Positions 27,301 through 41,061 of a stretch of 64,000 nt of DNA are shown here, one piece after another. The stretch is taken from assembly GCA_027574665.1 (NCBI GenBank), contig CM050657.1, positions 20,748,700-20,812,699 on the forward strand, read 5' to 3'. Made by a program: the position numbers and the translations under genes. This stretch comes from Rhynochetos jubatus. Lineage: Eukaryota; Chordata; Aves; Eurypygiformes; Rhynochetidae. Below the pieces are notes generated by a model. That model was not told the origin of the DNA, made no database searches, and saw only the letters and a program-made list of their open reading frames with translations. The first letter of the stretch is position 1, and every line of letters begins with the position of its first letter.

Positions 27301-30300
27301 ACAAGCCAGCAACACCAAGTCACATGTTTATTAAGATTTATTCAAAGTAAGCCATTCTTCCTAGATGCCCTTGGGATAATTTAATAGCAGATATCAAAAC
27401 CTCTGCTACACTACAATTAAATTGCAGCAATTGCATAACATGTAATCCACTGCTGGCAAAGCCGGGAAACAAAACATGCCCTCTCCAACAATTAGCCATC
27501 TTCACAGCTCCCCACACACACAGTCACAGTGTTTAAGCCATCTGACTCACTGCTCTTTGGTACATTACCCACAAACTTAAGAACAATTTCTTGAACAAGA
27601 CCACAGCTATTGAAAACACAGTTGTGGCATCCTATTGATTATTGATTATCTGTTCTATTGACCAGAGGCCACTTAAGACTAACCTGAAACCTCATGTGGA
27701 TGTAATGGTATATTTAGGGGAAAGCAGCTCCATTTTCACTCCCGTGCCCTTTGCATTCAGAAAAGATTTCTTAATGGGAGTTTAAGTGTTAAAACAAGCA
27801 AAGCACAAACGCATAATATGTTCTGTGATTTGATTGATATGCTGGTCCCTTAAAACCCTTTTATACTGATGCTCTGTTAGCCAAGACTAACAGGAAGGCT
27901 ATTATTAGCTTGTCAGTTTGACTTGGACAAGCCAGAAAGCTCTCTTAATATTTGCATTAGGAGACTGCCCTTTAAACAAAGACACCCTACACACTTCCAG
28001 CTCAAGACTTAAGATTCTAATGAACAGATAATTAGACCAACATGACGTGAGAGCAGCCTTGGCTAATCATATGGCTGTGATGCCTGTGAACCACGGGCAC
28101 AACAGGAAAAGTTCAGAGAACATGAAAAGCATATTGAGGCAGGATATAATTCATTCCTGTGTTTAGAATTTAAAGAGGAGTACGCATCTTCGTACAAAAA
28201 AAACAGTCAGAAAAGCACCCATGGAGGTGTATTACAGAGACGGCAAATCTGGCTCAGGGACTTCCTGAGCCTTGAGTTACTGAGGGTGAGGCAGTTATTC
28301 CAGCAAAGTCTCCCTGCATGCCCACTCCTTGTCTCATTCTCCTCACCAGCCATTTGCTGCCCATTCCAGCCCACAAGCTCAACAGACTGGTCTCACTCAC
28401 CCTGCATCTCACAGCCTCTGGACATGCAGACAGCATCCTTCAAGTCCTCAGTGAATCACAGGCAACTGAGGTCATTCATCCTGAGCTGCAATTCCACACC
28501 TTCCACCTCAAGCTGTCATCGCCACCAGTATCACCTCAACCGCCCATCCCTGAGAAGGGACTGCAGCCTTCCCAAAACCCATGGCAGCGAACAGGTGATT
28601 GAAACAGCATGTCTGCAGCCTCTCAAATGAGGTTCTCGGCAGTTTTATCCTTGGCCATGATTCAGCAAGTGTGAGAAGGAAATCAGTACAGCTGCCTTGT
28701 TTACACACACTCATCCAAGCATAAATAACTGTAGCAATAGATGGGCTCTTAGGACAAAGCGCACATGGTTCTCACATAGATAAAGAAGTTACAGGTAGAG
28801 CCCATCTACTTGTGGGAGCAGGCAGGCAGCTCTCGGCACACACTCCTGCTATGTGTGGTCCAAAGGGGCAAACAGAGGTGAGGACATGGGAAGATAACTG
28901 AACACGTTGAGCTATAAAGGGAATAGCTCCCCCATTTCAGAAAGCACATATTTCTGCTACAGAGATATTTCCTTATTCTGCCTAGCATGATCCTAGCATC
29001 CAGTTCTTTAAATGACAATTAAAGTACATCTCATTCTATCAATCAACTTTTTTCCAGCTCAAGTCAAGAACCTGAAGGTAGGTAGATTTAATGGTAGTGA
29101 GAGCAAACACATCAAGATATCCCTAAAGGTTTCTTTCAACAGCACAAACTTCAAATCAAGAAATTGATGAATACAAAGCAAAGAATGATTGGGCTGTCTG
29201 ATTTTAGGTCTTTCCACAGAGACTAAGTGAATGACACCACCTTCTACACTAAGCCAGAAGGCTCTTAACATCTTCCTAAAATGAGATGTTGCAGCCTGCA
29301 TCACCTCAGCTGAAGAATTTGCAGCCTGAACGCTATTGATCTTCCCATGAAACCGTCAAGAGTTGAAACCTGTCCTAAGTGACTTGCCAGAACTCTGTAT
29401 TTTCAAAACACTAATTGGTTGGTGTTCCTTCCCTTTATGTTACTAAAGGTTTAGAAAAGCATAGTCTATATGCTTTTCCAGATTTAGTTTGAAAAGACCA
29501 AATGAGAACTTTCCTTAAGGAAACCAAGATTAAAGTCAGGGCTACATTTTCCATTGCTGTGATGACAACTAAGGGTTTTGCTCTACGGATTCACTGATGT
29601 TGATCAGAACGTAGTTGTACATTGCTACAATGGCTTTGGCTAGAAAATGGTCTCAATCTCCTCACACCTCCAACCAACCGTGCAAAACATGCCCAGCTTC
29701 TCAGAAAAGAAAATTCTAGAAAGGCAGGTGGGCATCCTGCAGAAACATGCTGCGTTGTAGAGAAAGATCTCCAACATTGATGTGGTGTGCAAACAGGATG
29801 GTGAATACAAGTTTGCTACAAATATCATCAAGTGGAAAGAAGAGAAAAGCACAGTTAATCTGAGCACAAAGAAAGTCCAAAGACAAGTTACATATATTTA
29901 CTTATACAGAAGCAAAGATATAGATTAATTTTGTTTCTAGATATACATTGCTTAAAAGCAACAATAATTCAAAGGCTAGAATGACAGAAAAGGCTTTCCT
30001 TTTAAACTGCCCTACTCCCCTTTCTACTCTTAATCTATTTTAAGGCTCATTTCCCCACATTTCCAAGATAAAATTAATCAGCACTACCAGAGACAACTAG
30101 GACATCCTGCTCCCTTGACCACTAATCAATCCCTGCTCTCTACTGATCCTGTATCAATATTTGTGAGGTTTATATGCCCTCTGGGATATGGACTGCAAGC
30201 ACCAAGCTCATTTAGATTAGGTCTCATTATCACTGCTATTCCCTGGATCTGTGGACAAAGGTCCAGCACAGAAGGCTCTCCTAACCCCACAGGTTACTAA

Positions 30301-33300
30301 TGCACTGCTGCGTCTTATTCACATCCTCTCCCTGATTAGACGGAGCAGCTAAATAACATGAGAGTTCTTTCAGCCTTTGTGCACTGCATCTAGATTAAGA
30401 GCAAATCAATATGAGATGATTAATTACACACTCAGCTATTATCACAACAATAAGATTTTTAGTTCCTACTGCTGTCAAAGTGCAGAGTCTGTCGTTTAGC
30501 TTCTATTTAACTATCTTCCTCCCTCCCCCAAGACAGAATAATCTATTTTAGTTAGCAAGAGTGGCTGAAGATAAACATTCACATCCAGATCATTTAACTG
30601 TGATTTGCAAAGTCACCTTTTTCGCATCTTAAATCAAGGAGTGATTTTTTTTTTAAATATTGTCACAGGGCCTCAGCCCCCAGCAATATCCAGTTTTATA
30701 GTTTCTTCTACTGGCTGACCTCTGCAGGCACTAAGTGGCTTCTGCAGGATCAGGTAGGGCATTAAGTACAGACCACAGGATAGCAGATACAGTATCACCA
30801 CTTTAGCATACAGTTGTGATAACCTCCAAATACCCATCTTCATTCATGCCCAGGAAAGTACTGTATCCAAAATAGTTGATTATGCCAGAATGTGGCTACT
30901 TTGGAATAAGTCTTACTATCAAAGAAAATTCACTACCAAAATAAAACAATTACAGAGACTACCTGATATTAGCATCATCTTAAATCCATTATCTTCTTTA
31001 TCATTAGATGCGTTCCGTGCACCTCCACAGATGTCTATACCAGGGTTATTGTTAAACAAGTGACTTCAAGAGCAGCAGCATCCAGGAGAGTGTCAGCATC
31101 ACTGCCAGTGACCAGGCCTGCCAAGCCTCACAAAGCACCAACAAAAAAACCCTTCCAGCCTGCAGACTGCTTTACAGACTACTTAAGGACCCTTGTCCCA
31201 AGGATCCAGCTCTAATGTAATCAGAAAACCATATAGGAGGCTAAGAAATAGTTTGCACATACTCATCGTTAAGACTAGGCAAATAATTGTCCAGAATACA
31301 CACAAACCCAAGTGTTAAAAATGTGAAATTAAGAGGCAAGCATCAAGTAGCAGCAGTCACCTCCAGACGACATTTCACATGAACTACACCCCTCTCAGTT
31401 AGCATTCCACTGCAGAAGTGTGAATAACAGAAGCCACCCCAGTAAATCTGCCAGGTACAGACACCTGAGCTTCTGTTGGCAAGAAGGCCCAGGAATACAG
31501 GATGCTAAAATATTAAAATCAAAATCACTGGAAAATGTCACAGCACTATGTCACAAGGAAAAAAAGCTCATTTTGGTTTACAGCAAGTGCCACATTGCTT
31601 GACACTGAAACTAGTTAGAAGGTAGCGAAATCCTCAGTTTGGCAACCAGTATCTAGGAATTGTTCACTGCTTCTCTGGTGGATGTCAGATTTTAACAGTT
31701 TAGAGCCAAAACCTCTTTCTTGAAAGCTTATTTTGAAGTAACACGTAATATATGCAGGAAAACTTAAGTTCTTACACGCCAATGTTTTAACTGTTAAAAT
31801 ATTCCAAGTCTTTTACTCTCCTATATATCCTCAGCTTGATACACTGATACAAAGGCCCATCTGATTTTTTTTAACATCAAGTAATTTTGGTAGAGCTAAA
31901 TATTTTATGAATTCTAGCCACAAAAATGACACAGCAACAAAGAAGCATGCATTAGTGGATTAGTGTTCAACAGCAGTAAACCAGAAAAAAAAAAACAAAC
32001 AAGCATTTGTATCTTTCAGAATAAACTTATCTTGAGGTTCTAAAGAACCCAAAGGTTCCTAGTGTTATCTTCCAGATCAAAAAAAAAGAAAAAGAGACAG
32101 AAATCCTCAGAAATTCTGTATTCAGGAAGAATACAGGAAGAATGTTCACACAACTGTATTTTTCACAACCGATGATACATCTGTCAGGCAGGGCAAACGC
32201 TAGTAATTACACAGAAAGATAACCACACCAGGGTATTATAAGGGTTGAGGAATACAGGCACTTTCACATGAAAGGACCAGGCCCAGAATACACGAGTGTT
32301 TCTTAATTTGGGATACATTTTTCTTTATTAGAAAACAATACCAAGTACTTTGAAATATTCTCAAGCATAGCCCAAGATTTATGATGTATTTTTCAATATT
32401 GAATTAATTTGTGTACATAAAAGAACTGCCTGGGCATGGTGTTCTCTAGGAGGCACAAATCTGCACCAAGTTCTGCTCTGACTTACAAAGGGAAGGCAGT
32501 ACGGTGTTTCTACTAAACAATATGAAAAACTATCAGCACGCCGACTTAAATACCATTCCTCTTTCCACACAGGAGATCAAATATCCATTCATAGGTCAAA
32601 GGCACTGAAAGAAATACAACTACACATACAGCTCAGCTTGTGTACACAGTATATCTAAGGCATATATCTGCTTACAGGCAGATTTTAGCAACAGGCTAAA
32701 AACTCAAGTTTACCTCTGGAAAAATTGATGTCCAAGACCAGCACGGAATCCAAAGCATAAATCCAAGCCTACATACGTCCAGTATGCAACTTTAAAATAC
32801 TTTAACAGTAATTAAAAGATATTTCTTTCTGCTCAGAAATAGCTTAAGCACAATAGATTTTAGACAGAACATAAGCAATAATAGGCTTGAATTTCAGAGG
32901 GAGGAAATCCATTAAGTGTGTTCAAAGAGGGAAGAGATTTAACTGGTGAATAGCATGACTCCGCAGTATGGTCTGTTAACTGAGAGCCAGCGTCACCCCA
33001 CCCAAGGGGGTTCTGCTGACGAGTCATGCCAAGACTGGGTTTTACATTACCAGATAGTTTTACCCCTCCTTATCAGGAGGTCTCTTCAAAGGTATTGAAG
33101 ATATTCCATGTTCTCTGCCATATAGATATAGACCATGCCTAGAACTACGATGAATAAGCAGCATTGGATATAAACAATGCAGACAGAAGAAGTCAGAACA
33201 GAGAGCAGGCAATCTTCCCAGAAATCAGAAATACTGCAAACACAGTACATACACATAATAAAAGTATGCATAAATAACTAATCAGTATCAGCATTTCACA

Positions 33301-36300
33301 ATGCAGCACAATTAAACCTAAAGAAATGCTGACAAGTTCTCCTCTTTCAGGGTGCATTTCTCTAGAGTAACTTAAGAACCCAAATCACATTAAAAGTGAA
33401 AGGGAGCAGGGGCTTACCTACCTCAGACTTGCAGATTTAAGACTCACACAGTATATAAGTGATTGAGATTAAGGGCAGCAATTTTCTAAGCCTCTTGTAG
33501 GTACATGATGTGATGTCTGATATGAAAACATATTTAAAAATGGAAAATATTTTTACAGTCAATCATGAAATCAAGTTAATCTTTGATACATAGATCAACT
33601 TCAGGATATCACATTTTATGACCATGTGTTTTCATAGTCTTCGGGCTACTTCAGAGTTTAGGAAGGAGTGATCTCACTTCTGAAGAGCAGGAAAAAAATT
33701 TCATAAACCAGAACACACTACAGCATGATGACATTCATGATCTTTAAGTCCCCTGCCAATGAATATACTGGGGGAGAAAAAAAAGCACCCTTTACTATGT
33801 GTTAAAACATTAAATTCAAAATTAATTTTCCTCTAGAAACTCAAACAAAGGCTTTAAGTACAAACTCTTGAAAAATGTGATTCTGCATTAATAATGCTGA
33901 CCAGCACGAGCTCTATCTGGTGGCAAGATACTGTAGTGCACAGCTTAGAAAGACTTGTTCAGCATGACATTCACATTTACAAAGATGAGAAACATCCCAG
34001 CCTTCAGCCTTTATTTTTCTTTCCTAGCAACAACTACTGGATATTAAAGTATTGGGAGGGGCAGCAAGGGGCAGAGGGAAGTGGGACAACAGGACCAGAC
34101 TGCCATAACTTTTATGCCAAAGCATTTAAGCTGTGCTTCCTAAAAATCACAGTATCCAAACCTCAAAGGCTGGAAGTAGCTCCCATTCAAGAATACTGAG
34201 GGTTTACTACAACCTCACTGATCCTAGGCAGACAGCACTGGGAAGAAGTACTTGAGATTCCAGCTGAAAGAATATTTTTAGGTAAAATTCAGTAGTCTAA
34301 ATCAGAATTGGGCAGTGACTCTGGGTTGCTGGCATCTCTTCAACCAAAGTTTAAAAAGACTTGATAAGAAAGACTTAATCTTACTTCATGTAAGATACAA
34401 ATTTAAATGCACCCTAGGGGTAAATCAGGTCCTTACACTGACTAGAAAACCCGCAACTACCAAATCTGTGAATATATGTCCCACTTGAAGAAGCAAAAAG
34501 AGATTCTCCTACATTACTCATTTTTGCTCCAACTAACCATATTTAACACTAGGAATACAAACTTTCTTCACACCTGTAAATTGGCATCACTGGAGGCCAA
34601 AGTATAGTGTCATGGCTAAACAGCCAATATACTGAGACAATTTCTCACCAATCAGTGATTAGACAACCTACATCTCACATCATTTGGGCAGCATTATGAC
34701 AAAAATCCAGCCTCCAAGCTTAAGCTGTATCACCAGATACTTTATAGGAGCATTTTTTTTTCGTTATTTTTCTGCACTGCATTCCAACAGATTCAAACTG
34801 ACATGCAATTTGTTCCACTGTAGCAATCAAAATTCAGAAGCATCTCTTTGTATACAAATGTTTTGTCCACCAGCAGTTTATTTTGAAATACATTCCAGTC
34901 ACCAAAAAAGTGGACCTCACCTTTCTAATTATACCTACTTGCCTAAAGGTATCGTTGTTCCTATTGCTTTGAAATATTGTCCACAACCACACTATTTGCA
35001 GCGATACAGTTAAAGGACCAAGTTGGCTTGATTGTTGCAAATGCAGATATCCTCTGAAAGCTAGATTTTGCTTTTGGGAATAGGATTTATCTGGAGGAGC
35101 ACGAGTAAACCCCATAGAATTGAAGCTGGAAAACAATTATTCAGCCAGGAATCCAGCTCTAAATCCAGGTGTTCCTTGGAATGTGACCAACTTTACTTGC
35201 TTATGGATAGAGTAAAAATACACAGCTGTAACACTTGAGCAGTCAAAATCCTGAACAAAACAGTTTTAATGCAAGACAGTGACTGGATCCTCTAAAACCA
35301 AATCAGATCCTTTAGATGTCATCCAGGATCTGCAAAACCACAGAGCAAGTCAAGGGGCTTAGTGCTGACACGGACAAAGTTTGTCTCATGACTTTTCCAA
35401 AGAAGTCCTCACTCATGTGTCAATTGGGAAGGGGAGAATCCATTCATGAGCCATGTCTCAGCCCTAAAAAAGGTAATATTTATTGCACAAAGGCGGCTCC
35501 TAGCACATCTCTCATAACCACTCCTGCCATTTGCTCTGTCATTATCTAACCATGAGCAAACATCTGTACTTCTAAAACTTGTGGTGGAATGTTTCTCTAA
35601 GGAAAGGATTTGCCACTTCTGACAGCAACTCAAGCAGTCTACTCTTAGTTCCTATTTCTGCACCATCCACAGCTATCTCTAGCCTTCTGTGAAGCACAGT
35701 CCTGAAAGTAAACTCCTATGTGTGTATGGTTACACATCACACTTCCAATGCCATTATATACCCCAGGTTTGAACTACAGCACTTACTGCAAAGTGAGCTG
35801 CTAAAGATGTGCTTTTGATGACGAGAGATGTCTAATTCCTCATTTCAAGGCCTAAATAGCATGCTTTTCAGTGGAAACCGCGTCTCCGTTCTCTGGTCGT
35901 TCCAGTGTTCACTAAAGTTCTAATACAAGATCATCAAGGGCTAATTGTCTGGAAAGGCAGTTGATGGAAATAGCTAGTCATTCTATAATCTGTTCGACAT
36001 TAAATCTCCTTAGGGGGCTTGGAAGCAGAACACCAACATCCACACAGATCCCTTGCATTTTTAGCTAGGAGCAAATATTCAAGTTAGCAGCAGAACAAAA
36101 ACAATTAGGAAGAACACCCTGTATATTCTCAGCCCCATAAGATCTCAATCCAAACAACAACAGCGAATGCTGAAGAAGAAAGCACTCTGCATGGTATGTT
36201 ACAAGGGACATGTTTGTTGTTCTTATCCCATTGACTGCAGATGACCAATGTCAAAAGAACAACACAGAATTACCAAAAAAAGGAGAGTCATGTGAAGTGT

Positions 36301-38076
36301 CCTTGTGAACATTCCACTGTTTCTTGGTGAAAGCTGGAAAGCTTACTCCTAAGGAGTAATGACATCTTGTATTTCTGTTTACATTTACATTACAGGACTT
36401 AAAGTCCCTAAATAAAGCTTGGAGTAACACTTGCCCTAGCTCAAGAAGAGTAATAAGTAATTGTAATTGCAGGAATAGTCCTTTTGGGAAAAGCACCCAA
36501 GGCCCTGACAGAGGTAAGGGGGTTTGGGTCGGTTTTTTTCATTGCTGCTGGCTAACCATGCACTGCTGCTCCAAATAACTCAAGCCCAACAGCAATATCC
36601 TCATACAATTTCATTTCCAGAAGGGAAGGTTTCCTGTATTCTTTCAGTGACACTATCTCTAAAAAGGTAAAAGCAAACAGAAATTGTCTGGAGGCAATGC
36701 GCAGTTAACACCACCCCCAGCTTCAAAAGTGCAGCATCATACTTATTACTAGTATGTCAAATGCGAAGAGATTAATGTAGGCCAACAGCATTCTTCCTCA
36801 TAGTAGCGTATTGCTTACAAAGAGAGCAAGAAGCATGCCTGAAAGAAACACAGCGCACTTCTGAAGAAGTGAAACGCTTTACCAGAAAATGAAGTTGACT
36901 TCTCCAAATGTGATGATGGATACTTGGTGCAAAATGGAGTAACATAAACCACCTTAAAGGCACTTCTAATAAATACATATTTACATGATAATGCATAGAA
37001 AACCAATGAGCAACATGCTTAGAAATCTCAATTTTGTGACACAACTACTAACTAAATTGAAACCAAATACAAGACAAATTAATTATAAAAGGGTGAGATT
37101 AAGTTGATTAATATGTAGGAAAAGAAAAGAAGTTAGAAATCAGGGTATACAGACATCTGAATAGGCTTTTGTCAGGTTGCTGGGGGTGGGTGAAGGGGAA
37201 TGACAACGACATCCCTTAAAAATACAAGCACAGCTTCACAGAGAATAAGGTACCTGACAAAGCAGGGGAACAGTTTCCAGAAATTTTCTTTTCCATTTCA
37301 ATGAGCAAAAACTTTAACTGTAAGACGTGCATACTATCAGCTAGCCTACTTTAGAATCTGACCAGGAAACTACCTCTTGACAAAAACCCTACACTGCAAT
37401 TACAACAGAAGACATTTGTTTCTCGTGCCGTCTGAAACACCTCATCGAGCCCCCTCCTGCACAAGCATCACACGCACACATGTGGCCCTAACTCCTTTGT
37501 GTCTGCAGGCGAGCTGCGCTGACAGCTGCCGATGGATGCTGCCCATCGCCCTCACCTCTGCCTGCTCCTGGTCCCTGCCCTTCCTGACTGCATTCACACC
37601 GCATCACCCTGAGCTCGCTGCTGCTGCTCTCCAGCGGGTAAAGCTCACCCAAACCCCTGAGAAAGCGTGGACTTGCGCAGCTACACAAGGCTCAGCTCCG
37701 CCACCCCATCGCTTTGTAAATGGGGAGGAAGAAACAGACTCAGTGATACAGATGCGCTCTCTGAAGCTCACTTCAGATCTCGAATCAAAGTCAAGCCCGC
37801 CGCCTTCCCTCCTGGGCTGCCGGTCCCACGCGTAACCACTCCAAAATAACTCCACGGAGCAGCAACCTGCGCTGCGGGGGGCACGGGGGGAGCGCGAGTC
37901 GCACCCAGCTAAACTTTCTTTGTCGCAGAGTTGAACGGCGATAAACACAGCGCTGCTTTCAGCGGGGGGACTCCGCGAAGACCCTGCCCCGCCAGAGACA
38001 AAAGCAGCACGCCCGGGCGGTACTGCGAGCCCCACGGCAGCCCCCCCCACGGCAGCCCCACGGCGACCCCACTCAC
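24344..38076 (-). other. MEGF6: MEGF6 intron 1
   Basis: 13,733 bp from the GTGAGT donor of the signal-peptide exon to the pyrimidine-rich acceptor of the first EMI exon. Long first introns are usual in this gene type and often hold enhancers. I recognise no further exon, tRNA or clear transposon. A short GAAA run lies just inside the acceptor near 24,351-24,365. The first kilobase or so beside exon 1 is GC-richer than the rest. Confidence 0.8.
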
Positions 38077-38177
38077 ATGTCCCGCTGCAGCCGCGGCTCC
38101 GTCGCGCCGCTCGCCCGGGCGGCCAGCGCCCAGCACAGGGACAGGCAGAGGGACAGGCCGGCCAGCCCCGCGGCCAT
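38077..38177 (-). CDS. MEGF6: MEGF6 exon 1, signal peptide (start codon to first donor)
   Basis: First coding exon of a secreted or extracellular EMI/EGF protein. The ATG at 38,177-38,175 has G at -3 and G at +4, and is followed by a hydrophobic leader (MAAGLAGLSLCLSLCWALAA), then a short polar stretch ending LQRD. The exon ends inside a codon (AT) at a GTGAGT donor (38,076-38,071). The G opening exon 2 completes a methionine, giving LQRD-M-PNVC. As I recall it, the human protein also has a Met-Pro just before its first EMI cysteine. An in-frame ATG lies upstream at 38,273, but it overlaps a TTTAAA box and precedes an Arg/Cys-rich stretch unlike a leader, so I prefer 38,177. Exon identity rests mainly on the in-frame join to the EMI exons 13.7 kb away. 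Confidence 0.8.
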
Positions 38178-38272
38178 CGCCTCACCGAGGGAAGGGACGC
38201 GGAGAGCGGCGCGGCAGCACCGGCAGCACCGCCCGCCGCAGCAGCACCAGCCGCCGCCGGCCCTCCAAATCA

Positions 38273-38278
38273 TTTAAA
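38273..38278 (-). promoter_or_regulatory. TTTAAA, possible TATA-like box of MEGF6
   Basis: The only AT-rich hexamer within the GC-rich core. It lies 96 bp upstream of the preferred ATG, which would place initiation near 38,245-38,250 and give a 5' UTR of about 70 nt. This placement also argues against using the ATG at 38,273. Inference from position only. Confidence 0.35.
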
Positions 38279-40971
38279 GCGGCGGCCAGGCGCGCCACTG
38301 GCTGGGCGGCCCCGACCCGCCCCCCGCCCGCCCCCGGCCGCTCCCCGCGCTGCTCGGGGCCTGGGGGCCCTCCTTCTGCAGGGGTGCGGTGGGCTCGGTG
38401 CTCCCGGCCCGGGAGCCGCAGGGTCTCCTCCCGCCCGGCCCTGTCCGTGCACTTAGAGCCTGGGCTCTCCGCCTCGGTCATGTCTCTTCGGTGCCCCTCC
38501 TTTAGAGGGACTTTCCTCCTGGTCCGAATTCCTGGTGGAGATCGGGAGGGATTTGTGTTCACTGAATGATACATGAAGTTAATGCAAGCTCATGTTCCTG
38601 ACGGTTCCCGGTTCTGGGAGGAGAGCTGACCACCCCCTGCTCACCCCCCTTCTGCCCCAGGATGCCGGTCCTGCTTTACAGCGAGGGATCTCTCTCGGCT
38701 TCTCTCTTTTCCTCCGGTCCTTCTTTGTTCTGCGCGCGATGTCCTTTGCAATCACGTCTGAGCACTTCAAAGAGGTAACCGTGAAAATAAATGCGTTTAC
38801 CACCATGAGGGAGGGATAACACCGCTGCTGCTGAGAGTTAGTGACAGCGAGAATGTAACGCTGGGAACCGAGGAGCGGTTTCTTAAATCCCGGAGATGCA
38901 CACTATCCTCTACCATCCATCCTCTCCGCTTTATGATCTCTCCGGACCTTTACTGCTGTCAGAAGGCAACTCTTCCCCTTTACTGGCAAGAGAAGGGACA
39001 CCAACTGACCTGGAAAGGGAACTACGCAGAGTAGCAAATAAAAACTGGGAAAAACACACCTTAAGCATTTTATGATCTAATGTAGGACTCCGGGTCCATT
39101 ACACCACGATTTTCCTCTCCCTAGGGACCCGTGACTAACCGACCATTGGGCTGTGAATGAGCAGATGGGACTGGAGCCAACCGATGCTAAAGACAGCTGT
39201 GATTTCTTTCCACTCCGGTGGAATGGGCTCGGTCTCAAGTTGCTCCAAATTAGCTCCTATAGGAATTTGTGCCGGAGAGAACTGCAGGGGTACACTAACA
39301 TCCTCACGGGTTAGGGGTCAGACGCAGTTTTACAGGGCATTAATTTGTCTTCCTTTCAGTTCTGTAACAAGATACACCAGGTTCTCCTTTATACACGCTT
39401 TACAAGCAGTTTCCTGTATGGTTTTTATTTTCCAAGGCCTTTGCTAAAGTAGGCAAACATTTACCAATCATAACAAGAAAGCTGGGTTTATACTGTTCAT
39501 TGCTTTGAAGCTTGCATTGACATGAGCCCCTTGAGATTTTATCAACTGATTTCTTTTTCATGGTAAAGAAAAACATATAGCCCTTATTTGACCTTAGAGC
39601 AGATTAATTGCACCCTGAAATTTCCATTGAATGGCTAAGCCTTTCTTGCATCTGGAGTAGTTTTAACTCTGCAGAACCCTGTGTTGAGCTAATCTCATTA
39701 CCTCCTGCAGAGCCCATAGTTTTCTAATCATTTTATTTCTTAAACCCCAGAAAAATCTCTCTTCATAAAATAACAGACCTTCATTATGTCAAGGATGAGT
39801 GTTATGTCCTGAGATGTCACCCCAACCTGGATTATTATCAGGACCACATCATGGCAAAATAGCAAAGGATCTTATTGCCCAGATGTTTTCTCCAGGAGGG
39901 GTGAATTAGTCTTTCAAAAATATTCTAAATTTTCCCTCTTAAGGAGCTCAACTATAAACCATTCAACATCATTTTTCAAACCTGTATGTGATCATTACAA
40001 ATTATACACAATATTTATTACACAGGATTAAGGATAACGGAACACCAACACATGAACTGCAGTGCAGAGTATCTTGCTCGGTAAAGGCCACTTAATAGAT
40101 GAGACCTTTGCCTGGGGCCATACAGCAAAATACAGCTGCAGCTGAGTTCTGAGGATGGAGCAGTGTAAAAGCTCCCTGCAACCTGTGCAGAAAGCCTCGC
40201 AGGTCTCACTTTAGCAGCAGTGACACTGACATTCTCCTGAACTGAAACGTAAACCCAGCCTGTGCAATGTGGTGTTCTTACAAATATTATCTCACGTCTT
40301 ATCCCCAGCTATGTTTTAATTGAGAATATCCTGCAAAGCTGCTGACTTCAGTGGTGCGACTCACATGAGTAAGGGTGGCAGGGAAGCAGCATCGGTGAAA
40401 GCAGTTTCAGAATCCTACTGGGATAATTGATCCGACTGTGTCAAGTCAGTTAAATCTTCAGACCTGACACAGATATTACAGAGGTAAAAGCAGACTCATT
40501 TATTCCAGTTCTTACTGTGGTAACAGTGGGCTATGTTAGGAGAAAAGGGCAGGGGATACAGCATTAGTGACTTCTTTATAGTCCACGTCCCTGCCATGAC
40601 CAACTAGACACGTGCCCACTGGCATGAAACTTATTTGCTATACGACTGTGCATCTTTCCTCTCGATACCTACAACCCACATCGTGGCCACCACCACAGCA
40701 AGCACTGCCTGTGTTGACAAGAGAGTTCCCTTCGTGACTGGTGAAAGGAGTAAATGAAATTGCATCTTGCTCTGCTAAACCAGCTTTTGTCCTGAGCGGC
40801 TAAAGTGCCGGTTCCCCTCGGTGGCTCTGCGCAGGTGAGCTATAATCTAATCCAATTGTAAAGAATGCAAATGCTCAGGGAAAACCAGCTCATGCACTCC
40901 ATGGAGTACAAAAGGGCTTCCTATGGGATGGAAAACACTGAATTTTCATTATTCTCCTCTCTTGTTGATAG

Positions 40972-41061
40972 AAAATTGTTCTGGCAGATTCCACTGCAAT
41001 CCGAATTCTGCACATTGTTTACAACAACGCTGTCCAGACCACGAATTCTGTAGAAAAGTTG
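40972..41061 (+). CDS. Candidate exon with a TILa/VWC-like cysteine pattern
   Basis: 90-bp open stretch with a strong acceptor (pyrimidine-rich, ending TTGTTGATAG) and a donor GTATCT. It has phase 1 at both ends, as is usual for extracellular modules. It encodes NCSGRFHCNPNSAHC, then LQQRCPDHEFCRKV. The spacing C-x5-C-x6-C-x4-C-P-x3-F-C resembles the TILa segment next to von Willebrand D domains in FCGBP, zonadhesin and tectorins (typically C-x3-C-x1-C...C-x4-C-P-x4-C), except that one inner cysteine is Phe. No VWD or TIL exon was found around it. It may be a real exon of an unidentified gene, a relic, or chance. Confidence 0.35.

Larger units (their letters stand above)
37850..38480. promoter_or_regulatory. 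CpG island around the MEGF6 first exon
   Basis: A stretch dense in CG dinucleotides and C/G runs, in sharp contrast to the AT-rich DNA on both sides. It covers exon 1, its 5' side and the start of intron 1. GC boxes (CCCGCCC and CCCCGCCC types) are clustered around 38,320-38,345, upstream of the start codon. Edges are by eye. Many overlapping open frames here (for example 37,604-38,185 and 37,931-38,569) are explained by the lack of stop codons in GC-rich DNA. Confidence 0.8.

Noticed and set aside
38073..38273. Upstream in-frame ATG at 38,273 as the MEGF6 start
   Set aside because: It overlaps the TTTAAA box and would add a Cys/Arg/Gly-rich stretch before the hydrophobic leader; the ATG at 38,177 has better context and a normal signal peptide.
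37604..38569. Long open frames of 193 and 212 codons across the CpG island
   Set aside because: They are low-complexity Arg/Pro/Ala-rich products of GC-rich DNA and conflict with the well-supported MEGF6 exon 1 frame and donor.
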